Of a stretch of 64,000 bases of DNA, positions 43,371-56,990 are shown piece after piece (the stretch's first letter is position 1; every line of letters begins with the position of its first letter). The stretch covers positions 72,588,806 to 72,652,805 of the forward strand of contig OY282608.1 of assembly GCA_958298945.1 (NCBI GenBank). The letters are read 5' to 3'. The notes beneath the pieces are model-generated. The model worked only from the letters and a program-made list of their open reading frames with translations. It ran no database searches and was not told the DNA's origin. This DNA is from Atherix ibis (lineage: Eukaryota > Arthropoda > Insecta > Diptera > Athericidae). The position numbers were made by a program, and so were the translations under genes.

Positions 43371-46300
43371 AAGAAACCAACATGCCAACAAGCCAACAAG
43401 CCAACAAACCAACAAGCCAACAAACTAACAAACCAACAAGCCAACAAACGAACAAACCAAAAAACAAACAAACCAACAAACCAACAAACCAACAAACCAA
43501 CAAACCAACAAACCAACAAACCAACAAACCAACAAACCAACAAACCAACAAACCAACAAACCAACAAACCAACAAACCAACAAACCAACAAACCAACAAA
43601 CCAACAAACCAACAACCAACAAGCCAACAAGCCAACAAACCAACAAGCCAACAACCAACAAACCAACAAACCAACAAACCAACAAACCAACAAACCAACA
43701 AACCAACAAACCAACAAACCAACAAACCAACAAACCAACAAACCAACAAGCCAACAAACCAACAAGCCAACAAGCCAACAAACCAACAAGCCAACAAACT
43801 AAGAAACCAACAAACCAGCAAGCCAACAAACCAAAAAACCAACAAACCAACAAACCAACAAACCAAAAAAATAACAAACGAACACGCCAACAAACCAACA
43901 AACCTTCAAACCAATAAACCAACAAACCAACAAACCAACAAACCAACAAACCAACAAACCAACAAACCAACAAACCAACAAGCCAACAAACCAAAAAACC
44001 AACAAAACAACAAACCAACAAACCAACAAACCAACAAACCAACAAACCAACAAACCAACAAACCAACAAACCAACAAACCAAAAAACCAACAAACGAGGA
44101 AACCAACAAACCAACAAACCAGCAAACCAACAAACCAACAAACCAACAAACCAATAAGCCAACAAACCAATAAACCAACAAACCAACAAACCAACAAACC
44201 AAGAAACCAACAAACCAACAAATTAACAAACCAACAAACAAACAAACCAACAAACCAACAAACCAACAAACCAACAAACCAACAAGCCAACAAACCAACA
44301 AACCAACAAGCCAATAAACGAACAAACCAACAAGCCAACAAGCCAACAAATCAACAAACCAACAAACCAACAAACCAACAAACCAACAAACCAACAAGCC
44401 AACAAGCCAACAAACCAACAAGCCAACAAACCGACAAACAAATAAACCAAAAAACCAACAAACCAACAAACCATCAAACCAACAAGCCAACAAGCCAACA
44501 AATCAACAAACCAACAAACCAACAAACCAGCAAGCCAACAAGTCAACAAACCAACAAACCAACAAACCAACAACAAACAAACCAACAAACTCACAAATCA
44601 ACAAACCAACAAACCAACAAACAAATAAACCAACAAACCAACAAACCAACAAACCAACAAGCCAACAAACGAACAAACCAACAAACCAACAAACAAACAA
44701 GCCAACAAACCAAAAAATCAACAAACCAGCAAACCAACAAACCAACCAACCAACAAACCAACAAACCAACAAACCAACAAACCAACAAACCAACAAACCA
44801 ACAAACCATGAAACGAACATGCCAACAAGCCAACAAGCCAACAAAACAACAAGCCAACAAACGAACAAACCAACAAACAAACAAACCGACAAACTAACAA
44901 ACCGAAAAACCAACAAACAAACAAATCAACAAACCAACAAAAACTAACAAACCAACAAACTAACAAACCAACAAACTAACAAACCAACAAACCAACAAAA
45001 CAACAAACCAACAAACCAACAAACCAACAAACCAACAAACCAACAAACCAACAAACTAACAAACCAACAAACCAACATGCCAACAAGCCAAAAAGCCAAC
45101 AAACCAACAAGCCAACAAACGAACAAACCAACAAACAAAAAAACCAACAAACCAACAAACCAACAAACAAAAAAACTAACAGACCAACAAGCCCACCATC
45201 CAACAAACAAACAAACCAACAAACCAACAAACCAACAAACCAACAAACCAACAAACCAACAAGCCAACAAACCAACAAACCAACAAATCAACAAATCAAC
45301 AAACCAACAAACCAACAAGCCAACAAACCAACAAACCAACAAATCAACAAACCAACAAACAAATAAACCAACAAACCAACAAACCAACAAACCAACAAAC
45401 CAACAAACCAACAAACCAACCAATCAACAAACCAACAAACCAACAAACCAACAAACCAACAAACCAACAAACAAATAAACCAACAAACCAACAAACCAAC
45501 AAACCAACAAACCAACAAACCAACAAACCAACAAACCAACAAACCAACAAGCCAACAAACCAACAAACCAAGAAAACAACATGCCAACAGGCCAACAAGC
45601 AAACAAACCAACAAGCCAACAAACGAACAAACCAACAAGCCAACAAACGAACAAACCAAAATACAAATAAACCAACAAACCAACAAACCAACAAACCAAA
45701 AAACTAACAAACCAACAAACCAACAAACCAACAAACCAACGAACCACCAACCAACAAGCCAACAAGCCAACAAACCAACAAGCCAACAAACCAACAAACC
45801 AACAAACTAACAAACCAACAAACCAACATACCAACAAACCAACAAACCAACAAACCAACAAACCAACAAGCCAACAAGCCAACAAACCAACAAACCAACA
45901 AGCCAACAAGCCAACAAACCAACAAGCCAACAAACTAAGAAACCAACAAACCAGCAAGCCAACAAACCAAAAAAAACCAACAAACCAACAAACCAACAAA
46001 CCAAAAAACCAACAAACGAACGAACCAACAAACCAACAAACCAACAAACCAACAAACCAACAAACCAACAAACCAACAAACCAACAAGCCAACAAACCAA
46101 AAAACCAACAAACCAACAAACCAACAAACCAAAAAACCAACAAACGAAGAAACCAACAAACCAACAAACCAACAAACCAACAAACCAACAAACCAACAAA
46201 CCAACAAGCCAACAAGGCAACAAGCCAACAAACCAACAAGCCAACAAACGAACAAACCAACAATCAAACAAACCAACAAACCAACAAACCAACAAACCAA

Positions 46301-47677
46301 CAAACCAACAAACAAACAAACCAACAAACAAACAAACCAACAAACAAATAAACCAACACACCAACAAACCAACAAACCAACAAACCAACAAACCAACAAG
46401 CCAACAAGCCAACAAACGAACAAACCAACAAACCAACCAACAAACAAACCAACAAACCAACAAATCAACAAACCAACAAACCAACAAACAAATAAACCAA
46501 CAAACCAACAAACCAACAAACCAACAAGCCAACAAGCCAACAAATCAACAAATCAACAAGCCAACAAATCAACAAATCAACAAGCCAACAAGCCAACAAA
46601 CCAACAAACCAACAAACCAACCAACAAACAAACCAACAAGCCAACAAATCAACAAACAAACAAACCAACAAACCATGAAACGAACATGCCAACAAGCCAA
46701 CAAGCCAACAAACCAACAAGCCAACAAACGAACAAACCAACAAACAAACAAACCGACAAACTAACAAACCAAAAAACCAACAAACAAACAAATCAACAAA
46801 CCAACAAAAACTAACAAACCAACAAACTAACAAACCAACAAACCAACAAACCAACAAACCAACAAGCCAACAAGCCAATAAACCAACAAGCCAATAAGCC
46901 AACAAACCAACAAGCCAACAAACTAAGAAACCAACAAACCAGCAAGCCAACAAACCAAAAAAACCAACAAACCAACAAACCAACAAACCAACAAACCAAC
47001 AAACCAACAAACCAACAAGCCAACAAGGCAACAAGCCAACAAACCAACAAGCCAACAAACGAACAAACCAACAAACAAACAAACCAACAAACCAACAAAC
47101 CAACAAACCAACAAACCAACAAACAAATAAACCAACAAACCAACAAACCAACAAACCAACAAACCAACAAGCCAACAAGCCAACAAACCAACAAACCAAC
47201 AAACGAACAGACCAACAAGCCAACAAGCCAACAAACGAACAAACCAACAAACCAACCAACAAACAAACCAACAAACCAACAAATCAACAAACCAACAAAC
47301 CAACAAACAAATAAACCAACAAACCAACAAACCAACAAACCAACAAGCCAACAAGCCAACAAATCAACAAATCAACAAACCAACAAACCAACAAACCAAC
47401 AAACCAACAAGCCAACAAGCCAACAAACCAACAAACCAACAAACCAACCAACAAACAAACCAACAAGCCAACAAATCAACAAACCAACAAACCAACAAAC
47501 AAATAAACCAACAAACAAACAAACCAACAAACCAACAAACCAACAAACCAACAAACCAACAAACCAACAAACCAACAAACCAACAAGCCAACAAACGAAC
47601 AAACCAACAAACCAACAAACAAACAAGCCAACAAACCAAAAAACCAACAAACCAACAAACCGACAAACCAAACAACC
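43371..47677 (+). repeat. Right-half higher-order unit R1 (4,307 bp)
   Basis: The marker AAGAAACCAACATGCC followed by CCAACAAG runs and then CCAAAAAACAAACAAACC starts at 43371, 47678, 51892, 56991, 61357 and 62499. It opens each repeat of a larger unit in the right half of the window. Within R1, L2 (44590) and L1 (44806) recur in R2 with an offset of exactly 4,291. The L1-L3 spacing is 385 bp instead of 135, so this unit belongs to a different subfamily from 15-41 kb, although L2 at 40868 and L1 at 41084 align with R1 at an offset of 3,722. Confidence 0.8.
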
Positions 47678-50600
47678 AAGAAACCAACATGCCAACAAGC
47701 CAACAAGCCAACAAACCAACAAGCCAACAAACGAACAAACCAACAAGCCAACAAACGAACAAACCAAAAAACAAACAAACCAACAAACCAACAAACCAAC
47801 AAACCAACAAACCAACAAACCAACAAACCAACAAACCAACAAACTAACAAACCAACAAACCAACAAACCAACAAACCAACAAACCAACAAACCAACAAAC
47901 CAACAACCAACAAGCCAACAAGCCAACAAACCAACAAGCCAACAACCAACAAACCAACAAACCAACAAACCAACAAACCAACAAACCAACAAACCAACAA
48001 ACCAACAAACTAACAAACCAACAAGCCAACAAACCAACAAGCCAACAAGCCAACAAACCAACAAGCCAACAAACTAAGAAACCAACAAACCAGCAAGCCA
48101 ACAAACCAAAAAACCAACAAACCAACAAACCAACAAACCAAAAAAATAACAACCGAACACGCCAACAAACCAACAAACCAACAAACCAACAAACCAACAA
48201 ACCAACAAACCAACAAACCAACAAACCAACAAACCAACAAACCAACAAACCAACAAGCCAACAAACCAAAAAACCAACAAAACAACAAACCAACAAACCA
48301 ACAAACCAACAAACCAACAAACCAACAAACCAACAAACCAACAAACCAACAAACCAACAAACCAAAAAACCAACAAACGAGGAAACCAACAAACCAACAA
48401 ACCAGCAAACCAACAAACCAACAAACCAACAAACCAACAAACCAATAAGCCAACAAACCAATAAACCAACAAACCAACAAACCAACAAACCAAGAAACCA
48501 ACAAACCAACAAATTAACAAACCAACAAACAAACAAACCAACAAACCAACAAACCAACAAACCAACAAACCAACAAGCCAACAAACCAACAAACCAACAA
48601 GCCAATAAACGAACAAACCAACAAGCCAACAAGCCAACAAATCAACAAACCAACAAACCAACAAACCAACAAACCAAGAAACCAACAAGCCAACAAGCCA
48701 ACAAACCAACAAGCCAACAAACCGACAAACAAATAAACCAAAAAACCAACAAACCAACAAACCATCAAACCAACAAGCCAACAAGCCAACAAATCAACAA
48801 ACCAACAAACCAACAAACCAGCAAGCCAACAAGTCAACAAACCAACAAACCAACAAACCAACAACAAACAAACCAACAAACTCACAAATCAACAAACCAA
48901 CAAACCAACAAACAAATAAACCAACAAACCAACAAACCAACAAACCAACAAACCAACAAGCCAACAAACGAACAAACCAACAAACCAACAAACAAACAAG
49001 CCAACAAACCAAAAAATCAACAAACCAGCAAACCAACAAACCAACCAACCAACAAACCAACAAACCAACAAACCAACAAACCAACAAACCAACAAACCAT
49101 GAAACGAACATGCCAACAAGCCAACAAGCCAACAAACCAACAAGCCAACAAACGAACAAACCAACAAACAAACAAACCGACAAACTAACAAACCAAAAAA
49201 CCAACAAACAAACAAATCAACAAACCAACAAAAACTAACAAACCAACAAACTAACAAACCAACAAACTAACAAACCAACAAACCAACAAACCAACAAACC
49301 AACAAACCAACAAACCAACAAACCAACAAACCAACAAACCAACAAACCAACAAACTAACAAACCAACAAACCAACATGCCAACAAGCCAAAAAGCCAACA
49401 AACCAACAAGCCAACAAACGAACAAACCAACAAACAAAAAAACCAACAAACCAACAAACCAACAAAAAAAAAACTAACAGACCAACAAGCCCACCATCCA
49501 ACAAACCAACAAACCAACAAACCAACAAACCAACAAACCAACAAACCAACAAACCAACAAACCAACAAGCCAACAAACCAACAAACCAACAAATCAACAA
49601 ACCAACAAACAAATAAACCAACAAACCAACAAACCAACAAACCAACAAACCAACAAACCAACAAACCAACCAATCAACAAACCAACAAACCAACAAACCA
49701 ACAAACCAACAAACCAACAAACAAATAAACCAACAAACCAACAAACCAACAAACCAACAAGCCAACAAACCAACAAACCAACAAATCAACAAACCAACAA
49801 ACAAATAAACCAACAAACCAACAAACGAACAAGCCAACAAACCAACAAACCAAGAAAACAACATGCCAACAGGCCAACAAGCAAACAAACCAACAAGCCA
49901 ACAAACGAACAAACCAACAAGCCAACAAACGAACAAACCAAAAAACAAATAAACCAACAAACCAACAAACCAACAAACCAAATAACTAACAAACCAACAA
50001 ACCAACAAACCAACAAACCAACGAACCACCAACCAACAAGCCAATAAGCCAACAAACCAACAAGCCAACAAACCAACAAACCAACAAACTAACAAACCAA
50101 CAAACCAACATACCAACAAACCAACAAACCAACAAACCAACAAACCAACAAGCCAACAAGCCAACAAACCAACAAGCCAACAAGCCAACAAACCAACAAG
50201 CCAACAAACTAAGAAACCAACAAACCAGCAAGCCAACAAACCAAAAAAACCAACAAACCAACAAACCAACAAACCAAAAAACCAACAAACGAACGAACCA
50301 ACAAACCAACAAACCAACAAACCAACAAACCAACAAACCAACAAACCAACAAACCAACAAACCAACAAACCAACAAGCCAACAAACCAAAAAACCAACAA
50401 ACCAACAAACCAACAAACCAACAAAACCAAAAAACCAACAAACGAAGAAACCAACAAACCAAAAAACCAACAAACCTTCAAACCAACAAACCAACAAACC
50501 AACAAGCCAACAAGGCAACAAGCCAACAAACCAACAAGCCAACAAACGAACAAACCAACAAACAAACAAACCAACAAACCAACAAACCAACAAACCAACA

Positions 50601-51891
50601 AACAAACAAACCAACAAACAAACAAACCAACAAACAAATAAACCAACACACCAACAAACCAACAAACCAACAAACCAACAAACCAACAAACCAACAAACC
50701 AACAAACCAACAAACCAACAAGCCAACAAACGAACAAACCAACAAACCAACAAGCCAACAAACCGACAAACAAATAAACCAACAAACCAACAAACCAACA
50801 AACCAACAAACCAACAAGCCAACAAGCCAACAAATCAACAAACCAACAAACCAACAAACCAACAAGCCAACAAGCCAACGACCCAACAAACCAACAAACC
50901 AACCAACAAACAAACCAACAAACCAACAAATCAACAAACCAACAAACCAACAAACAAAAAACCAACAAACCAAGAAATCAACAAACCAACAAGCCAACAA
51001 GCCAACAAATCAACAAATCAACAAACCACCAAACCAACAAACTAACAAGCCAACAAGCCAACAAACCAACAAACCAACAAACAAACAAACCAACAAACCA
51101 ACAAATCAACAAATCAACAAACCAACAAACAAATAAACCAACAAACCAACAAACCAACAAACCAACAAACCAACAAACCAACAAACCAACAAGCCAACAA
51201 ACGAACAAACCAACAAACCAACAAACAAACAAGCCAACAAACCAAAAAACCAACAAACCAACAAACCGACAAACCAACCAACCAACAAACCAACAAACCA
51301 ACAAACCAACAAACCAACAAACCGACAAACCAACAAACCAACAAACCAACAAACCATGAAACGAACATGCCAACAAGCCAACAAGCCGACAAACCAACAA
51401 GCCAACAAACGAACAAACCAACAAACTCACAAATCAACAAACCAACAAACCAACAAACCAACAAGCCAACAAGCCAACAAACCAACAAACCAACAAACCA
51501 ACCAACAAACAAACCAACAAACCAACAAATCAACAAACCAACAAACAAATAAACCAACAAACCAACAAACCAACAAACCAACAAGCCAACAAGCCAACAA
51601 ATCAACAAATCAACAAACCAACAAACCAACAAACCAACAAGCCAACAAGCCAACAAACCAACAAACCAACAAACCAACAAACAAACAAACCAACAAACCA
51701 ACAAATCAACAAACCAACAAACCAACAAACAAATAAACCAACAAACCAACAAACCAACAAACCAACAAACCAACAAACCAACAAACCAACAAACCAACAA
51801 GCCAACAAACGAACAAACCAACAAACCAACAAACAAACAAGCCAACAAACCAAAAAACCAACAAACCAACAAACCGACAAACAAACCAACC
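47678..51891 (+). repeat. Right-half higher-order unit R2 (4,214 bp)
   Basis: Second copy; L2 48881, L1 49097, L3 49489. Landmarks and several variant clusters align to R1 at offsets of 4,250-4,291. Differences include a longer A run near 49465, before L3. From about 50.9 kb the order of TCAACAAA and CCAACAAG clusters begins to diverge from R1. Confidence 0.8.
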
Positions 51892-54800
51892 AAGAAACCA
51901 ACATGCCAACAAGCCAACAAGCCAACAAACCAACAAGCCAACAAACGAACAAACCAACAAGCCAACAAACGAACAAATCAAAAAACAAACAAACCAACAA
52001 ACCAACAAACCAACAAACCAACAAACCAACAAACCAACAAACCAACAAACCAACAAACCAACAAACCAACAAACCAACAAACCAACAAACCAACAAACCA
52101 ACAACCAACAAGCCAACAAGCCAACAAACCAACAAGCCAACAACCAACAAACCAACAAACCAACAAACCAACAAACCAACAAACCAACAAACCAACAAAC
52201 CAACAAACCAACAAACCAACAAGCCAACAAACCAACAAGCCAACAAGCCAACAAACCAACAAGCCAACAAACTAAGAAACCAACAAACCAGCAAGCCAAC
52301 AAACCAAAAAACCAACAAACCAACAAACCAACAAACCAAAAAAATAACAAACGAACACGCCAACAAACCAACAAACCAACAAACCAACAAACTAACAAAC
52401 CAACAAACCAACAAACCAACAAACCAACAAACCAACAAACCTACAAACCAACAAAACAACAAACCAACAAACTAACAAACCAACAAACCAACATGCCAAC
52501 AAGCCAACAAGCCAACAAACCAACAAGCCAACAAACGAACAAACCAACAAACAAAAAAACCAACAAACCAACAAACCAACAAACAAAAAAACTAACAGAC
52601 CAACAAGCCCACCATCCAACAATCCAACATGCAAAAAAACGAACAAACCAACAAACCAACAAACAAACAAACCAACAAAACAACAAACCAACAAACCAAC
52701 AAACCAACAAACCAACAAACCAACAAACCAACAAACCAACAAACCAACAAACCAACAAACCAACAAACCAACAAACCAACAAACCAACAAAACAACAAAC
52801 CAACAAACTAACAAACCAACAAACCAACATGCCAACAAGCCAACAAGCCAACAAACCAACAAGCCAACAAACCGACAAACAAATAAACCAAAAAACCAAC
52901 AAACCAACAAAACATCAAACCAACAAGCCAACAAGCCAACAAATCAACAAACCAACAAACCAACAAACCAGCCAGCCAACAAGTCAACAAACCAACAAAC
53001 CAACAAACCAACAACAAACAAACCAACAAACTCACAAATCAACAAACCAACAAACCAACAAACAAATAAACCAACAAACCAACAAACCAACAAACCAACA
53101 AACCAACAAACCAACAAGCCAACAAACGAACAAGCCAACAAACCAACAAACAAACAAGCCAACAAACCAAAAAATCAACAAACCAACAAACCAACAAACC
53201 AACCAACCAACAAACCAACAAACCAACAAACCAACAAACCAACAAACCAACAAACCATGAAACGAACATGCCAACAAGCCAACAAGCCAACAAACCAACA
53301 AGCCAACAAACGAACAAACCAACAAACAAACAAACCGACAAACTAACAAACCAAAAAACCAACAAACAAACAAATCAACAAACCAACAAAAACTAACAAA
53401 CCAACAAACTAACAAACCAACAAACCAACAAACCAACAAACCAACAAACCAACAAACCAACAAACCAACAAACCAACAAACTAGCAAACCAACAAACCAA
53501 CATGCCAACAAGCCAACAAGCCAACAAACCAACAAGCCAACAAACGAACAAACCAACAAACAAAAAAACCAACAAACCAACAAACCAACAAACAAAAAAA
53601 CTAACAGACCAACAAGCCCACCATCCAACAATCCAACAAGCAAAAAAACGAACAAGCCAACAAACCAACAAACAAACAAACCAACAAAACAACAAGCCAA
53701 CAAGCCAACAAACCAACAAGCCAACAAACCGACAAACAAATAAACCAAAAAACCAACAAACCAACAAACCATCAAACCAACAAGCCAACAAGCCAACAAA
53801 TCAACAAACCAACAAACCAACAAACCAGCAAGCTAACAAGTCAACAAACCAACAAACCAACAAACCAACAACAAACAAACCAACAAACTCACAAATCAAC
53901 AAACCAACAAACCAACAAACAAATAAACCAACAAACCAACAAACCAACAAACCAACAAACCAACAAGCCAACAAACGAACAAACCAACAAACCAACAAAC
54001 AAACAAGCCAACAAACCAAAAAATCAACAAACCAACAAACCAACAAACCAACCAGCCAACAAACCAACAAACCAACAAACCAACAAACCAACAAACCAAC
54101 AAACCAACAAACCAACAAACCATGAAACGAACATGCCAACAAGCCAACAAGCCAACAAACCAACAAGCCAAGAAACGAACAAACCAACAAACAAACAAAC
54201 CGACAAACTAACAAACCAAAAAACCAACAAACAAACAAATCAACAAACCAACAAAAACTAACAAACCAACAAACTAACAAACCATCAAACTAACAAACCA
54301 ACAAACCAACAAACCAACAAACCAACAAACCAACAAACCTACAAACCAACAAAACAACGAACCAACAAACTAACAAACCAACAAACCAACATGCCAACAA
54401 GCCAACAAGCCAACAAACCAACAAGCCAACAAACGAACAAACCAACAAACAAAAAAACCAACAAACCAACAAACAAAAAAACTAACAGACCAACAAGCCC
54501 ACCATCCAACAATCCAACAAGCAAAAAAACGAACAAACCAACAAACCAACAAACAAACAAACCAACAAAACAACAAACCAACAAACCAACAAACCAACAA
54601 ACCAACAAACCAACAAACCAACAAACCAACAAACCAACAAACCAACAAACCAACAAACCAACAAACCAACCAACCAACAAACCAACAAAACAACAAACCA
54701 ACAAACTAACAAACCAACAAACCAACATGCCAACAAGCCAACAAGCCAACAAACCAACAAGCCAACAAACGAACAAACCAACAAACAAAAAAACCAACAA

Positions 54801-56990
54801 ACCAACAAACCAACAAACAAAAAAACTAACAGACCAACAAGCCCACCATCCAACAATCCAACAAGCAAAAAAACGAACAAACCAACAAACCAACAAACAA
54901 ACAAACCAACAAAACAACAAACCAACAAACCAACAAACCAACAAACCAACAAAGCAATAAACCAACAAGCCAACAAACGAACAAACCAACAAACCAACAA
55001 ACCAACAAACCAACAAACCAACAAACCAACAAACCATCAAACCAACAAACCAACAAACCAACAAACCAACAAACCAACAAACCAACAAACCAACAAACCA
55101 ACAAACCAACAAACTAACAAACCAACAAACCAACATACCAACAAACCAACAAACCAACAAACCAACAAACCAACAAGCCAACAAGCCAACAAATCAACAA
55201 GCCAACAAGCCAACAAACCAACAAGCCAACAAACTAAGAAACCAACAAACCAGCAAGCCAACAAACCAAAAAAACCAACAAACCAACAAACCAAAAAACC
55301 AACAAACGAACGGACCAACAAACCAACAAACCAACAAACCAACAAACCAACAAACCAACAAACCAACAAACCAACAAACCAGCAAGCCAACAAACCAAAA
55401 AACCAACAAACCAACAAACCAACAAACCAACAAACGAAGAAACCAACAAACCAACAAACCAACAAACCAACAAACTAACAAACCAACAAACCAACAAACC
55501 AACAAGCCAACAAGGCAACAAGCCAACAAACCAACAAGCCAACAAACGAACAAACCAACAAACAAACAAACCAACAAACCAACAAACCAACAAACCAACA
55601 AACCAACAAACCAACAAACCAACAAACAAACAAACCAACAAACAAACCAACAAACAAACAAACCAACAAACAAATAAACCAACACACCAACAAACCAACA
55701 AACCAACAAACCAACAAACCAACAAACCAACAAACCAACAAACCAACAAACCAACAAACCAACAAACCAACAAACCAACAAGCCAACAAACGAACAAACC
55801 AACAAACCAACAAGCCAATAAACCGAAAAACAAATAAACCAACAAACCAACAAACCAACAAACCAACAAACCAACAAGCCAACAAGCCAACAAATCAACA
55901 AACCAACAAACCAACAAACCAACAAGCCAACAAGCCAACAAACCAACAAACCAACAAACCAACCAACAAACAAACCAACAAACCAACAAATCAACAAACC
56001 AACAAACCAACAAACAAAAAACCAACAAACCAACAAACCAACAAACCAACAAGCCAACAAGCCAACAAGCCAACAAATCAACAAATCAACAATCCACCAA
56101 ACCAACAAACCAACAAACCAACAAGCCAACAAGCCAACAAACCAACAAACCAACAAACCAACAAACAAACAAACCAACAAACCAACAAATCAACAAACCA
56201 ACAAACCAACAAACAAATAAACCAACAAACCAACAAACCAACAAACCAACAAACCAACAAACCAACAAACCAACAAGCCGACAAACGAACAAACCAACAA
56301 ACCAACAAACAAACAAGCCAACAAACCAAAAAACCAACAAACCAACAAACCGACAAACCAACCAACCAACAAACCAACAAACCAACAAACCAACAAACCA
56401 ACAAACCAACAAACCAACAAACCAACAAACCAACAAACCAACAAACCATGAAACGAACATGCCAACAAGCCAACAAGCCGACAAACCAACAAGCCTACAA
56501 ACGAACAAACCAACAAACCAACAACAAACAAACCAACAAACTCACAAATCAACAAACCAACAAACCAACAAACCAACAAGCCAACAAGCCAACAATCCAA
56601 CAAACCCACAAACCAACCAACAAACAAACCAACAAACCAACAAATCAACAAACCAACAAACCAACAAACAAATAAACCAACAAACCAACAAACCAACAAA
56701 CCAACAAGCCACCAAGCCAACAAATCAACAAATCAACAAACCAACAAACCAACAAACTAACAAGCCAACAAGCCAACAAACCAACAAACCAACAAACCAA
56801 CAAACAAACAAACCAACAAACCAACAAATCAACAAACCAACAAACCAACAAACAAATAAACCAACAAACCAACAAACCAACAAACCAACAAACCAACAAA
56901 CCAACAAACCAACAAGCCAACAAACGAACAAACCAACAAACCAACAAACAAACAAGCCAACAAACCAACAAGCCAACAAACCAACCAACC
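51892..56990 (+). repeat. Right-half higher-order unit R3 (5,099 bp, internally expanded)
   Basis: Third copy; L2 53031 and L1 53255 align to R2 at offsets 4,150 and 4,158. It is longer than R1, R2 and R4 because of an internal tandem duplication of about 860 bp: L2 53031/53889 (858), L1 53255/54120 (865), L3 53616/54497 (881). A further doublet of about 340 bp follows (L3 54497/54841). Confidence 0.8.
52480..55010 (+). repeat. Nested doublets of about 340 and 860 bp inside R3
   Basis: CATGCC markers pair at 52492/52829 (337) and 54390/54726 (336), and L3 at 54497/54841 (344). The about 860-bp pair L2 53031/53889 lies between them. The same class of doublet appears in R4 (58169/58520 and L3 58283/58627), so either it pre-dates the separation of R3 and R4 or this stretch expands repeatedly. 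Confidence 0.75.
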